64,000 nt of DNA from Pseudomonas sp. NFR16 (GCF_900108875.1 NZ_FNYJ01000004.1:232807-296806); one strand, 5' to 3'; shown: positions 9,948 to 19,879, numbered from the stretch's first letter. Notes: a model not told the origin generated them from the letters alone. Numbers and translations: made by a program.

Positions 9948-11230
9948 CACGGTCCCGCGGCCAAGCCTGGAAATGTAGTGTGATCATTGCGGTGCTCGGC
10001 GGCATCGGCGATGGACGTCAGTATGATCCTCAGCCCGCTCAGGGAAATGCTCTTAGAATCGATCGTGACTTCGCTGTTGCCGACCCGAAAACGCATTTCC
10101 GAATGTTGGGCCATGCGCACGACCAATCGGTCGTCGACGCACACTTCGTGCGTGTCATCCATCAGCATCGAAGGATTGATTCGCGTGGTGATCATGCGCC
10201 GTGACGCTTCCGGATCGGGGCAGGTCTGCGGATTGATGTCGGGGTCCCACAGCCTGTCACTGATGTAAGGACGATCCGGATCGCCATCGACGAAATCGAC
10301 CACGACCTCCATCCCGCCCCACCACTGCTCGGGGCGCCGATCAAGATGATCGGCCAGCACGATCCAGCAATCGTTGAAACGCGCGCCCTCGCCCTGATGG
10401 CCCCACTCAAAACGCACTTTTATCCGGCCCTTTTCATCATGTGTGGCGAGCGAAAACAGCTCGCCTGCCACGCATGCGCGTTGCAGGGTGGCGCGGCTGC
10501 GCAGGGGCGAGGCGGTTTTGCCAGCCGCATTGCCGCGCGATCGACTGCTTGCGCGGGGCGGCTGCGCACTCGGACGATCAGGGGGCGCGTCGACGAAGAT
10601 GACGACGTGCCGCTTCGGCGAATGCTCGAAGCGATAGTGCACGCCCTCCTCTTCGCATAACCGCTGAAGCAGCTGAAGATCGCTTTCGAAATACTGCGCG
10701 CAGTAGTCACGAGTTGCGCAGGGCAGAGCGCGCTGCCAGAGGTAAAGGCCATCGGCGATGCCATGCTCGTGCAACAGCTGCGCGATGATTGCTCTGGCAC
10801 ACATGCCTTGAAAGATCCGGCGGTTGTGCCGGAAAGCCATCAGGCCCAGACGGGGACCAAACGTGATGTCGTAACGAGTCGGCGCCTGCCCTTGCGACTG
10901 GGAGTGCCCCGACCCGCCACCGCTGCGCACGATGCTCTGAATGTGCCCATGGATACAGGGCTGCGAGGGGTGCGGATGCAGGAAGCCCGCGCTGAACAGA
11001 AACTCGTGCGCGTCCAGCGGGCCCTGCTCGCTGACGATCTGGAGTTCAAAGAAATAAGGGCGGTTGAACGGCTCGGCGCCCTTGCATGACAGCACCTCGA
11101 ATGAGCGTTTGGGGCGCTGGATGTCCAGACGCAGCCCCGTGGCGTTGACAAGGGATTGCATGGCGCGGATGACCTCGGCTGGTGAGTGGCCGCGGATTCT
11201 GGCGGAGAAAATGCGCCAAGTAGAGGGCAC
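9944..11230 (-). CDS. Short VgrG-like type VI secretion spike protein (orphan)
   Basis: The N-terminal half (FEVLSCKGAEPFNRPYFFEL, then a block ending in EEGVHYRFEH) matches the gp27-like part of VgrG. The middle (DEKGRIKVRFEW, then VVVDFVDGDPDRPYISDR) matches the gp5 OB-fold, so it belongs to the spike that tips the type VI tube. At 428 residues it is shorter than usual VgrGs (about 600 or more). The usual Trp-Leu-Arg-Val segment is replaced by CWIVLADHLDRRPEQWW, and the C-terminal beta-helix is very short. The start could be GTG 11230 or ATG 11161; the latter begins MQSLVNATG, closer to family starts. No type VI structural gene, Hcp, PAAR, adaptor or effector is adjacent. Confidence 0.8.
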   Translation of the reverse strand: MPSTWRIFSARIRGHSPAEVIRAMQSLVNATGLRLDIQRPKRSFEVLSCKGAEPFNRPYFFELQIVSEQGPLDAHEFLFSAGFLHPHPSQPCIHGHIQSIVRSGGGSGHSQSQGQAPTRYDITFGPRLGLMAFRHNRRIFQGMCARAIIAQLLHEHGIADGLYLWQRALPCATRDYCAQYFESDLQLLQRLCEEEGVHYRFEHSPKRHVVIFVDAPPDRPSAQPPRASSRSRGNAAGKTASPLRSRATLQRACVAGELFSLATHDEKGRIKVRFEWGHQGEGARFNDCWIVLADHLDRRPEQWWGGMEVVVDFVDGDPDRPYISDRLWDPDINPQTCPDPEASRRMITTRINPSMLMDDTHEVCVDDRLVVRMAQHSEMRFRVGNSEVTIDSKSISLSGLRIILTSIADAAEHRNDHTTFPGLAAGPC

Positions 11231-11340
11231 AAATGCAGAACAGGAAAGGACCTACAGCAGAGGACAGCAAAGCCGGAAAAATCTGTAGGAGTCGCTTTCC
11301 TCCTGGCTCTGCCAACGTCGCATTGGATCGTCGGCAGCCA

Positions 11341-11370
11341 AAAAAAAACGGGCCCGTGAAGGGCCCGTTT
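11341..11370 (-). terminator. Rho-independent terminator of speA
   Basis: Read on the minus strand, an 8-bp GC-rich stem (ACGGGCCC with GGGCCCGT, loop 5 bases) is followed directly by eight T residues. It lies 20 bases past the speA stop. Confidence 0.9.
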
Positions 11371-11389
11371 CGGTCAGCCGGCAGGCGTG

Positions 11390-13303
11390 TCAGGAAGACA
11401 AGTACGAGGACCGTGTCAGGCCCAGACGCAGCGCATCCAGATACTGGGTGCGCTCGCGCGGACTGATCTTGGCGCTCGCGACTTTGTCCCGGTAATGGGT
11501 CATCAGCTCCTCCGGCGACAGGTGCACGTAACGCAGCATGTCTTCGATGGTGTCGTGGGTTTCAATGCCGGCCGAGTAGGCGCTGCCATCGGCATTCTGA
11601 TAGATGTTCACCGAGTCGGTATCGCCGAACAGGTTGTGCATGTCGCCGAGAATTTCCTGATACGCGCCCACCAGGAACACACCCAGCAGATAGTCTTCGC
11701 CTTCGTTCAAAGCGTGCACGGGCAAGCTGGTCTCGATGCTTTGCTCGTCGACGTACTGGTTGATCTTGCCATCGGAGTCGCAGGTCAGATCCTGCAACAC
11801 TGCGCGACGCAGCGGCTCTTCGTCCAGACGGTGCAGCGGGATAATCGGCAGTACCTGATCGATCGCCCAGGTGTCCGGCAGGCTCTGGAACACCGAGAAG
11901 TTGCAGATGTACTTGTCGGCCAGCTTGTCGTTGAGCTCGTCCAGCACCTGACGATGCGAACGCTGACGCGCCTTGAGCGAGTTGTGCAGGCGACGACAGA
12001 CCGCGAAATAACACTGCTCGCCCAACGCTTTTTGCGCCAGGGTGATCTTGCCGTCCGAATACTGCGCCGCAATGTCGCTCATGTAGTGCGTTGCACGCCA
12101 GTACGTTTCGGTGACCATCTCGATGTCGGTCGGGCCGAGCAGGTCCACCAGCCACTGCAGGGTTTCGGGCAGGCTTTCCTTGTCAGTGATTTCCGGCACT
12201 TCGTCGTTGTGACGTTCGACGTCGGTAACCTGAATCACCAGCATCGCGTGGTGCGCCGTCAACGAGCGACCGCTTTCGGAGAAAATGTGCGGATGCGGCA
12301 GACCCTGGGCATCACAGAATTCTTTCAACATGCCCACCACGACACCGGCGTAGTCATCCATGTCGTAGTTGATCGAGCTGGCATTGCGCGAGTGGGTACC
12401 GTCGTAATCCACACCCAGCCCGCCGCCCACGTCGATGTGATCCACCGGCAGGCCCAGATTGCGCAGCTCGCCGTAGTAGCGGATCGCTTCTTTGAAGCCG
12501 TGCTGATAGTCCGCCAGATTGGCGATCTGCGACCCCATGTGGAAGTGCAACAGCCGAATGCCTTGGTCCAGACCCGCCTTGGTGAAGCGCTCGACCACCG
12601 ACAGCAATTGCGCGGCGGACAGGCCGAACTTCGATTTTTCACCACCGGTGTCGGCCCACTTGCTCGACGCCAGCGACGACAGGCGCACGCGAAGCCCGAC
12701 TTGTGGCGCCACCTTGAGCTCAGCGGCTTCTTCAATCACCAGCTCGACTTCGGATTCTTTCTCGATGACGATGAAAACGTTGTGGCCCAGCTTTTGACCC
12801 ATCAATGCCAGACGGATGAACTCGCGGTCCTTGTAACCGTTGCAGACGATGGTGCCGCCCTTGGGGGCCAGCGCCAGCACGGCCATCAGTTCTGGCTTGG
12901 AGCCGGCCTCCAGGCCGATGGAAACGTCTTGCGTGGCGATGATGTTCTCGACCACCGCTTCCTGCTGGTTGACCTTGATCGGGTACAGCGCGGTGTACTT
13001 GCTCTGGTATTCGAGGCGCGCGATGTTTTCGTCGAACGCACCGGTCAACTGACGCACGCGGTCTTGCAGGATGTCAGGAAAGCGGACCAGCAGCGGCAGG
13101 GACAAGCCGCTTTTGCGCAGCTCGTCGACTTGCTCGTACAGGTCGATGGGCGAACTGCCCGGGCCATTGGGGCGAACTTCAACGCGGCCGGCTTCGTTGA
13201 TTGCAAAGTAACCGGCCCCCCAATGACGAATTCCGTAGACACTGCGGCTGTCCGCCACGGTCCATTGGCTGCCATCGTCTTTGCGTGTGCGTCGTACGGA
13301 CAT
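11390..13303 (-). CDS. speA: Biosynthetic arginine decarboxylase
   Basis: A 637-residue PLP-dependent fold-III decarboxylase that converts arginine to agmatine, the first step of putrescine synthesis from arginine. The PLP-binding Lys110 is in YPIKVNQQ. The Gly-rich phosphate loop DVGGGLGVDYDG and the substrate loop around CDSDGKI are intact. Length and motifs match E. coli SpeA (about 658) and Pseudomonas homologues. The ATG at 13303 has AGGGGA 5-6 bases upstream. A strong terminator follows it. It probably stands as a single transcription unit. Confidence 0.97.
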   Translation of the reverse strand: MSVRRTRKDDGSQWTVADSRSVYGIRHWGAGYFAINEAGRVEVRPNGPGSSPIDLYEQVDELRKSGLSLPLLVRFPDILQDRVRQLTGAFDENIARLEYQSKYTALYPIKVNQQEAVVENIIATQDVSIGLEAGSKPELMAVLALAPKGGTIVCNGYKDREFIRLALMGQKLGHNVFIVIEKESEVELVIEEAAELKVAPQVGLRVRLSSLASSKWADTGGEKSKFGLSAAQLLSVVERFTKAGLDQGIRLLHFHMGSQIANLADYQHGFKEAIRYYGELRNLGLPVDHIDVGGGLGVDYDGTHSRNASSINYDMDDYAGVVVGMLKEFCDAQGLPHPHIFSESGRSLTAHHAMLVIQVTDVERHNDEVPEITDKESLPETLQWLVDLLGPTDIEMVTETYWRATHYMSDIAAQYSDGKITLAQKALGEQCYFAVCRRLHNSLKARQRSHRQVLDELNDKLADKYICNFSVFQSLPDTWAIDQVLPIIPLHRLDEEPLRRAVLQDLTCDSDGKINQYVDEQSIETSLPVHALNEGEDYLLGVFLVGAYQEILGDMHNLFGDTDSVNIYQNADGSAYSAGIETHDTIEDMLRYVHLSPEELMTHYRDKVASAKISPRERTQYLDALRLGLTRSSYLSS

Positions 13304-13487
13304 CGAAGTCCCCTATATAGAAGTCATAAAGCGCCAGCCATGACCGGCTGGGCGCAGTGTAAAGAGTGGAAATGACGGTTTGGCGCCAGCCCGCATGGGG
13401 CAGTAGACCCACGAGAACAGACAGAGTTTGCTTTGACGGGGCAGCGCCAGACCGACAGCGGAAACCGGGGCGGGAAGACCAGACGAC

Positions 13488-13859
13488 TCAGCCGCCCGAC
13501 TTTTTCGCCTTGAAGCCTTGCTTGAACAGCTCGGCCAGCAGCGTCTCGACGTGATCGCCCTGGATCTCGATCACGCCATCCTTGAGCGCGCCGCCGGTGC
13601 CGCATCGACGCTTGAGCGTAGTCGCCAATTCCTTGAGCGCGTCTTCGGCCAATGGCACGCCGGTGATGGTCGTCACCGTCTTGCCGCCACGGCCTTTGCT
13701 TTCGCGGCGAACACGGGCGATGCCATCACCCTGCGCGATGACCGACGTTTTGCAAGTGCAGGCGTCGACAGGCTGACGGCATTCGGGACAATGCCGACCG
13801 GCGTCGGTTGAAAATACCAGGCCACCGAGGGCGGCGAACGATGCGGCTTTTTTGGCCAC
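13488..13859 (-). CDS. yciH: SUI1/eIF1-like translation factor (YciH)
   Basis: A 123-residue protein starting at GTG 13859, preceded by AGAGGA at suitable spacing; the frame upstream of this GTG does not look coding. The N-terminal third has a CPEC...CTC zinc-like pattern and the rest is a SUI1 domain (GKTVTTITGVPL, then CGTGGALKDGVIEIQGDH). It is related to eukaryotic eIF1 and probably affects start-codon choice, but its bacterial role is not settled. It lies between speA and a NUDIX gene, as in other Pseudomonas. Confidence 0.9.
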   Translation of the reverse strand: MAKKAASFAALGGLVFSTDAGRHCPECRQPVDACTCKTSVIAQGDGIARVRRESKGRGGKTVTTITGVPLAEDALKELATTLKRRCGTGGALKDGVIEIQGDHVETLLAELFKQGFKAKKSGG

Positions 13860-14044
13860 TGGCAATCCTCTTCTTGAGGACCAAAGTCTGGTCGGGCAGA
13901 GCGTCAGAACACCAGTCTGCGGGCCGACCGCGAAGCCCCACTCAGGCAGGGGCAGCGCTACTGGACCGCAAGGGCGGTCCAGCTTGAAAAGTCGCGCAGT
14001 GTAACGGCAAAAAGCGGCGTTGCTAAGTGCAAATATGCGCCAAT

Positions 14045-14590
14045 TTACGGGACATTTGCGACGTCGCCCAAATAGCGCTTCAACGCGGCCAGAGAGTCCG
14101 GGCAATAAGGCTTTTCGACGGTTTCGAGCAGCACCTGCTCGATGCCGATAAACCGCGCCTGGATAACTTCCTCAGGCTGCAATTTCAAGGGTCCGTCCCA
14201 GACCGCTGAAAACACCGCGCACCACAGACGGTTGCCTGGCTGATCGAAGAAGAACCGCTCGTGAGCGGTGAGTTCGACGCCCGACACACCCAGCTCTTCT
14301 TCCAGCTCCCGCGCGGCGGACTCCGCGTACGTTTCATCCGCCTGAACCATGCCTCCGGCCGCCACATCCCAGTAGCCCGGATAGATCGCCTTGCTCAGCG
14401 TGCGCTGGTGCACACAAAGCTCACCGGAGGAATTGAACAGCAGGATGTAGGTGCCACGCCCGATCAGCCCTCGTTCGCGCAACTCGGCACGCGGCAGCGC
14501 ACCGAGCAGTTGATCCTGCCGATCAACCCACGCGATCAGCTCGGCATCGGAGGCCGCACGATGAGCCACTTCCTGATCCGAAACCGACAC
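14045..14590 (-). CDS. NUDIX hydrolase (YfcD-like)
   Basis: A 181-residue NUDIX hydrolase starting at GTG 14590. The NUDIX box is perfect: G, five residues, E, seven residues, then RELEEELG, within VQADETYAESAARELEEELG. The layout with the LFNSSGELCVHQR strand before the box resembles the YfcD / isopentenyl-isomerase-like subgroup. The substrate, a nucleoside diphosphate derivative, is unknown. It begins 3 bases after the stop of the DUF2333 gene, so the two are surely cotranscribed. Confidence 0.9.
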   Translation of the reverse strand: MSVSDQEVAHRAASDAELIAWVDRQDQLLGALPRAELRERGLIGRGTYILLFNSSGELCVHQRTLSKAIYPGYWDVAAGGMVQADETYAESAARELEEELGVSGVELTAHERFFFDQPGNRLWCAVFSAVWDGPLKLQPEEVIQARFIGIEQVLLETVEKPYCPDSLAALKRYLGDVANVP

Positions 14591-14593
14591 CGA

Positions 14594-15685
14594 TCAGCCC
14601 TGGGACAACAACTGGCGCAGGTCAATAACCGCCGCGTTGGCTCGCGACAGGTAATTGGCCATGACCAGAGAGTGGTTGGCGAACACGCCGAACGGGCTGC
14701 CGTTGAGAATCACCGGGCTCCACATCGGCTCCTGCGAAGCCTCCAGCTCGCGAATGATCTGACGCACGCTGACCGTTGCGTTTTTCTTCGCCAGCACGTC
14801 AGCGAAGTCCACTTCGATAGCACGCAGCAGATGCGACAGCGCCCAGGCCTGACCACGCGCTTCATAGAACACGTTGTCGATCTGCATCCATGGGGTCTCG
14901 ACGATCTCTTCGTCTACCTGCGGCACTTCGCCCGGTTTCACGGTCACGGTGGACTGCGCCTCGGTTTTCAGCGTGCTGTTGAGTTTGACGCGGCCAACGC
15001 TGGCAGACAGACGCTGAGACAGCGAACCGAGGCGCGTGCCCACGTCGCCCAGCCAGTTATTGAGGTTGTCGGCACGGGTGTAGAACAGTGCGCCTTTCTG
15101 GTTCGGGTCGGACAGGCGTGCCTGATATCGGCTCAATGCAGCGATACCATCGCGGTACTGCGATTCGCTCGAAGGCAGCACCCAGCTTTTGTTGTCGAAG
15201 TTGAACAGCGGTTCGGCGCGCGCCAGATCGCCATCTTCAGCCGACTGCGACTGGGAGCGGGCGAAGTCCTTGCGCAGGGCCCGGCTCAGGTCACGGACTT
15301 GAACCAGCACGCCGTATTCCCAGCTTGGCGTGTTGTCCAACCACAATCCCGGAGGAAAACGGTCGTTGGAAATGTAGCCGCCGGGCTTGTCCAGCAGCGT
15401 CGAAGCGACGGTTTTGAGGGTTTCGACGGTGGTGTAACCGATCACCATCTGCTTGCCTTCACGCTCAGCGGCCGCTTGCGCCTGCTGCTGAACCGGGAAC
15501 AGCGCCGGTTCACTGCTCCACCAGACACCCAGCACGATGGTCACGACGAGGTAGATGCCAACCACCGCGCCCACCGCACGGCTGAAGAACAGACCGCCCC
15601 AATAACCTCGAGGCGCCTTGCCCACCGGCTTCTCGTCAACGCGTTCAGTTCCCGCGCTGCCCGAGCGCTTCTTCCAATCCAGCAT
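14594..15685 (-). CDS. DUF2333 family inner-membrane protein
   Basis: A 363-residue protein with a polar start, one membrane segment at about 31-53 (SRAVGAVVGIYLVVTIVLG) and a large helical periplasmic part. It fits the DUF2333 family of gamma-proteobacteria, whose role is unknown. It is the first gene of a pair with the NUDIX hydrolase. The same order, speA to gcbA, is found in P. aeruginosa as I recall it (around PA4839-PA4843), so this is conserved core material. Confidence 0.85.
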   Translation of the reverse strand: MLDWKKRSGSAGTERVDEKPVGKAPRGYWGGLFFSRAVGAVVGIYLVVTIVLGVWWSSEPALFPVQQQAQAAAEREGKQMVIGYTTVETLKTVASTLLDKPGGYISNDRFPPGLWLDNTPSWEYGVLVQVRDLSRALRKDFARSQSQSAEDGDLARAEPLFNFDNKSWVLPSSESQYRDGIAALSRYQARLSDPNQKGALFYTRADNLNNWLGDVGTRLGSLSQRLSASVGRVKLNSTLKTEAQSTVTVKPGEVPQVDEEIVETPWMQIDNVFYEARGQAWALSHLLRAIEVDFADVLAKKNATVSVRQIIRELEASQEPMWSPVILNGSPFGVFANHSLVMANYLSRANAAVIDLRQLLSQG

Positions 15686-16129
15686 GGCCTTGTCCTTTCA
15701 GTCACGAATTCAGTGCTTCTGACCGCAACCTTACAGCAAGGTGCGTTTGGCAGGAACGCGACCCGTTGTCCAGTTGCATTACCGACGCGTCCGGGAACGT
15801 CATCGTCGCGCCTGCACATGGAGACCTTCATGTTCGTCACCCCATAGCGCGGCCGATGACGTTCATCTAACCGGGTTCTGCCCGACCCTCTTCGCATAAG
15901 GTCAGGGATTTCCCGGCTCAAGCCGGGAAGCTCAGGCGCCTATTGTTACGTGCTACTCATCAAATTTCCGTCAGCTTAGGCACAGAACTCGCAACGACAG
16001 CTGGAAAATTGACGCCCCAAGGTCTGAAAAAATGACAACAAAATGACTTGCGGTGCACTTGGGCGATAAAAGTAGTGCTAGCATAGCGCCAGCATTTGTA
16101 TCGGGGTTTCCCCTATAAGTAGTCAGGAT
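15686..16129. other. 444-base intergenic region with a perfect palindrome
   Basis: This separates the divergent DUF2333 and gcbA genes. At 15910-15929 there is a perfect inverted repeat, TTCCCGGCT-CA-AGCCGGGAA, with no T-run; its arms share the CCGGCT...AGCCGG core of repeat family B at 22333 and 59440, so it is probably a solo half of that family rather than a terminator. The last 100 bases before gcbA are AT-richer and should hold its promoter, but I could not fix -10 and -35 boxes. I see no gene here. Confidence 0.6.
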
Positions 16130-17794
16130 ATGACTGAAGCAGAAGATCCGAGCCGCGACCGCCTTAAACATCACTTCGCCCAGCGCGTCATCCACCAGGC
16201 TCGTCAGATCCTGGAGGTCTGGCAGCGCCTGCAGCAAAGCGAGTGGTCGGCTTCGGATCTGGCGGAATTGAGCGAAGCCAATCAGCGGCTATTGCGCTTT
16301 GCAGAGCGTTTCGAGCAGTTCGAGCATGCGCAGCTGGCGACGGCAATCGGACAGTCGCTGGCCGATGTGGAAGCCAATCGCGGCCGGCTGAGCAGCTTGC
16401 TGATCACTGACCTCAATCGCCTGATGCAGCGGCTGTCCCGCACCGGCCTGAGGCATGGCGACCGACTGGATCAGACTTCCTTGCCGCCCCTTCGCAAACC
16501 GATTTACATCGTGTTGCAAGACCACGAACGAGGCGAACGCCTGGCCAAACAGCTGGAATTCTTCGGCCTGAGCGCGCAGTCACTGGACAGCGTCAACGCC
16601 TTTCACGCAACGCTCGCCGAGCGATTGCCTGCGGCGGTGGTGATGGACGTGGACTTCGGCGGCGTCGGCGAAGGCCTCAAGCTCGCGTCGAAAATGCAGG
16701 AAGGGCTTGAGCAGAGACTGCCGCTGCTGTTTTTCAGTCATCACGAGACTGACACTCCGACGCGACTGGCCGCCGTGCGCGCAGGCGGCGAAGAGTTTCT
16801 GACCGGGACACTCGAAGCCTCGAGCCTGCTGGAGAAGATCGAAATCCTCACCCGCGTGGCCCAATATGAGCCCTACAAGGTGCTGGTGATCGATGACTCC
16901 CGCGCCCAGGCCACGCACACCGAGCGCCTGCTCAACAGCGCCGGAATCGTCACGCGGACATTGTTCGATCCCATTCAGACGATGGCCGAGCTGGCAGATT
17001 TCCAGCCTGATCTGATCATTCTCGACATGTACATGCCCGGTTGCACGGGTACTGAGCTGGCGAAGGTCATTCGCCACAACGACCGCTATGTCAGCGTGCC
17101 GATCATTTATCTGTCCGCCGAAGACGATCTGGACAAACAGCTCGACGCCATGAGCGAAGGCGGCGATGACTTCCTGACCAAACCGATCAAGCCGCGCCAT
17201 CTGATCACCACCGTTCGCAACCGCGCCGCGCGAGCGCGCAACCTCAAGGCACGGATGGTGCGCGACAGTCTGACGGGGCTGTACAACCACACCCACATCC
17301 TGCAATTGCTGGAAGACTGCAGCTTTCGGGCGCGTCGCGAAAGCAAGCCGCTGAGCTTTGCGATGCTCGATATCGATCATTTCAAGAAGGTCAATGACAG
17401 CCACGGCCACCCCATGGGCGATCGGGTGATCAAAAGCCTCGCACTGTTTCTCAAGCAGCGGCTGCGCAAGACTGACTACATCGGTCGTTACGGCGGTGAG
17501 GAATTTGCCGTCGTCATGCCCGACACCGATCTGCAGGCCGCTCATGACGTCCTCGATGAAATTCGTCGTCGCTTCGCCGAAATCCATTACCCCGCTCAGC
17601 CTGTCGACCTGTTCTGCACGTTCAGCGCCGGTGTCGTCGAGCTGGGCGAACACGACGACGCACTGATGATGGCGTCTCAGGCCGACGAGGCGCTGTACCG
17701 GGCGAAAAAGGCCGGCCGCAATCAGGTGCACGGGTTGCAGGACGGATTCGTTTCGTCCGGTGCGAGCAAACACACACCGGCTGATATCGTTTAG
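16130..17794 (+). CDS. gcbA: Diguanylate cyclase with two receiver domains
   Basis: A 554-residue response regulator that makes cyclic di-GMP. Order: a helical N-terminal part (1-120, possibly HPt-like), a first receiver domain (about 122-240, Asp173 in VVMDVDFGG), a second receiver domain (about 248-365, Asp299 in LIILDMYMPG, with the KP motif FLTKPIK), then a GGDEF domain. The active-site motif is GGEEF at 455-459 and an inhibitory RxxD site (RKTD) lies five residues before it, so the enzyme should be active and feedback-controlled. Domain order and position before dsbD match GcbA/AdcA (PA4843), known to promote attachment and affect dispersal. The methyl-accepting protein gene that follows it in P. 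aeruginosa is absent here. Confidence 0.92.
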   Translation: MTEAEDPSRDRLKHHFAQRVIHQARQILEVWQRLQQSEWSASDLAELSEANQRLLRFAERFEQFEHAQLATAIGQSLADVEANRGRLSSLLITDLNRLMQRLSRTGLRHGDRLDQTSLPPLRKPIYIVLQDHERGERLAKQLEFFGLSAQSLDSVNAFHATLAERLPAAVVMDVDFGGVGEGLKLASKMQEGLEQRLPLLFFSHHETDTPTRLAAVRAGGEEFLTGTLEASSLLEKIEILTRVAQYEPYKVLVIDDSRAQATHTERLLNSAGIVTRTLFDPIQTMAELADFQPDLIILDMYMPGCTGTELAKVIRHNDRYVSVPIIYLSAEDDLDKQLDAMSEGGDDFLTKPIKPRHLITTVRNRAARARNLKARMVRDSLTGLYNHTHILQLLEDCSFRARRESKPLSFAMLDIDHFKKVNDSHGHPMGDRVIKSLALFLKQRLRKTDYIGRYGGEEFAVVMPDTDLQAAHDVLDEIRRRFAEIHYPAQPVDLFCTFSAGVVELGEHDDALMMASQADEALYRAKKAGRNQVHGLQDGFVSSGASKHTPADIV

Positions 17795-17924
17795 TCACCC
17801 CGCCATCGCCACCGAGCCGACCCACGGGCTTCGTCAGCACGCAAATATTCTGCACGACGCCGTGCGCCTGCACGCCTGCAAACACTCCGCTATCATGCGC
17901 GGACTTTTGTCATGCGAGACCACC

Positions 17925-19727
17925 ATGCGCCGCCTGTTTTGTCTGATATTGCTGACCTTCGCCCTGCCCGCCTTCAGCGCGAGTCTGCTGGATAACAGGC
18001 CTGGCTCGACGTTCGGCAGCCCGGCACTGGGCAGCGCCGTCGACAACAGCAAGGACTTTCTCCCGGTCCGTGAAGCATTCCAGCTGAACCTCATCGACAG
18101 CACTGCCGAGTCGATCAAGCTGCAATTCGTCGCCACCGAGGGCTATTACCTGTATCGCCACCGCTTTCAATTCCGCACCGAACCGGCCGACATTGGCCTG
18201 GGCGCGGCGCAGTTACCCGACGGCGAGAAGAAGCACGATGAGTACTTCGGCGATGTCGAGGTGTATCACGGCATTCTGGACATCAACCTGCCGCGCAAGG
18301 CTGGCGACACACGCCCCTTCACGCTGGTGGTGACCTATCAGGGTTGCGCCGACAAAGGCCTGTGCTACCCGCCGGAAACCGAACGCCTGAGCATCGCGGG
18401 ATCAACCGCTGCCAAAGCCGACGTATCGCTGCCCCCGAGCGCAGGCACGGCGGACTTCAGCTGGAAACAGCTCGCGCTGTTTTTCCTCGCGGGAATCGGT
18501 CTGACATTCACGCCGTGCGTGTTGCCGATGCTGCCGATTCTTTCCGGCGTCGTACTGCGCGGGCAGATTGGCGGCCTGCGCGGGTTCTCGCTCTCACTCG
18601 CTTACGTGCTGCCGATGGCGATCTGTTTCGCCATGCTTGGCGCGCTGATGGGCATGTTCGGCGCCAGCCTCAATTTGCAGGCGCGATTGCAATCGGCCTG
18701 GGTGCTGGTCCCTTTTTCGCTGTTCTTCGTGATATTCGCCATCGCCATGTTCGGCGCGTTCGAGTTGCGTCTGCCTCGCGCCCTGAACGATCGCCTGGAC
18801 CGCATCGCCGGCAACACGCAGGGCGGCTCGCTGTGGGGCGCCGCAGTGCTGGGCGTGGTTTCGAGTCTGCTGGTTTCGCCTTGCGTTTCGGCTCCGCTGG
18901 CGGGCGCGCTGCTTTATATAAGTGCCAGCGGCGATACCGTGGGCGGCGCGCTGAAACTGTTCGCACTCGGGCTGGGCATGGGCGCACCGCTGGTGCTGGT
19001 CGCGACGGGTGGCGCGGCCTGGCTGCCGAAGAGCGGGCCTTGGCTGGTCACGGTCAAAAACGCGATTGGCGTTTTACTGCTGGCGCTGGCGATCGGTTTG
19101 CTCAGTCGGGTCATTCCCGGCCCGGCGACCTTGCTCCTGATCGGCCTGCTTTGGGCCGGCGTTGCGTTGTTTCTGGGTGCGCTGGAGTTCGGTGAAAAAT
19201 CCACCCGTGGCCGTCTTGCGCAACTGCTGGGCCTGTTTTTGCTGGTCTACGCTCTGTCCTGCTGGTACGGCGCACTGAGCGGGCGCACCGACCCGCTGCG
19301 CCCATTGGGCAACGACAAGGTGGCCTCGGGACCACAGACCTCCGCCCCGGATATGACCGGCCGTTGGCAGACAATCAATAAGACGAGTGAGCTGGAACAG
19401 ATCCTCGAAGATTCGAAAAACGCCGGACAACCGGTGCTGGTGGACTGGTACGCCGACTGGTGCATCAGTTGCAAAGTGATCGAACATGACGTGCTGCCGG
19501 ACCCGAAGATCGTCAGCCAGCTTACGGGGTTTCGCCTGATTCGCTTTGACATGACGGACAGCAATGCTGAGCAACGTGCGCTGCTCGACCGTTACAAATT
19601 GTTCGGACCGCCCGCGCTGCTGTTTTTCGGAAAAGATGGAAACGAGCTGGAAAATGTTCGTGTCGTCGGCGAAATCGACGTTCAGGCCTTCTCTGAGCGC
19701 CTGTCTAGAGCAAATGACCAAATTTAG
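17925..19727 (+). CDS. dsbD: Thiol:disulfide interchange protein DsbD
   Basis: A 600-residue inner-membrane reductase that carries electrons from cytoplasmic thioredoxin to periplasmic DsbC/DsbG and cytochrome c maturation. All three redox pairs are visible: Cys141 and Cys147 in the periplasmic alpha domain, Cys198 (TPCVLPMLP) and Cys320 (VSPCVSAP) in the membrane domain, and Cys513/Cys516 (WCISC) in the C-terminal thioredoxin domain. The signal peptide ends near residue 19. I chose ATG 17925 because it gives a clean signal peptide; ATG 17895 would add ten residues. P. aeruginosa calls this gene dipZ. Confidence 0.93.
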   Translation: MRRLFCLILLTFALPAFSASLLDNRPGSTFGSPALGSAVDNSKDFLPVREAFQLNLIDSTAESIKLQFVATEGYYLYRHRFQFRTEPADIGLGAAQLPDGEKKHDEYFGDVEVYHGILDINLPRKAGDTRPFTLVVTYQGCADKGLCYPPETERLSIAGSTAAKADVSLPPSAGTADFSWKQLALFFLAGIGLTFTPCVLPMLPILSGVVLRGQIGGLRGFSLSLAYVLPMAICFAMLGALMGMFGASLNLQARLQSAWVLVPFSLFFVIFAIAMFGAFELRLPRALNDRLDRIAGNTQGGSLWGAAVLGVVSSLLVSPCVSAPLAGALLYISASGDTVGGALKLFALGLGMGAPLVLVATGGAAWLPKSGPWLVTVKNAIGVLLLALAIGLLSRVIPGPATLLLIGLLWAGVALFLGALEFGEKSTRGRLAQLLGLFLLVYALSCWYGALSGRTDPLRPLGNDKVASGPQTSAPDMTGRWQTINKTSELEQILEDSKNAGQPVLVDWYADWCISCKVIEHDVLPDPKIVSQLTGFRLIRFDMTDSNAEQRALLDRYKLFGPPALLFFGKDGNELENVRVVGEIDVQAFSERLSRANDQI

Positions 19728-19879
19728 CCTCATAGTCACAAACTTTGCGTGAATATCGGACATCGTGCTGAATATTGCCGGTAACTGGACAGTCCATTGC
19801 GGTTTCCGGCATAGTCGCTGCGCATCAACGGCTCGCATCTGATGCGAGCGTCGAAAACGCACACAACAAGGAACACACG

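Noticed and set aside
11387..13375. Plus-strand open frame of 662 codons over speA
   Set aside because: It is antisense to a complete speA. High-GC third positions leave the opposite frame open, and the product shows no family motif.
16580..17773. Minus-strand open frame of 397 codons over gcbA
   Set aside because: Antisense shadow of an intact diguanylate cyclase.
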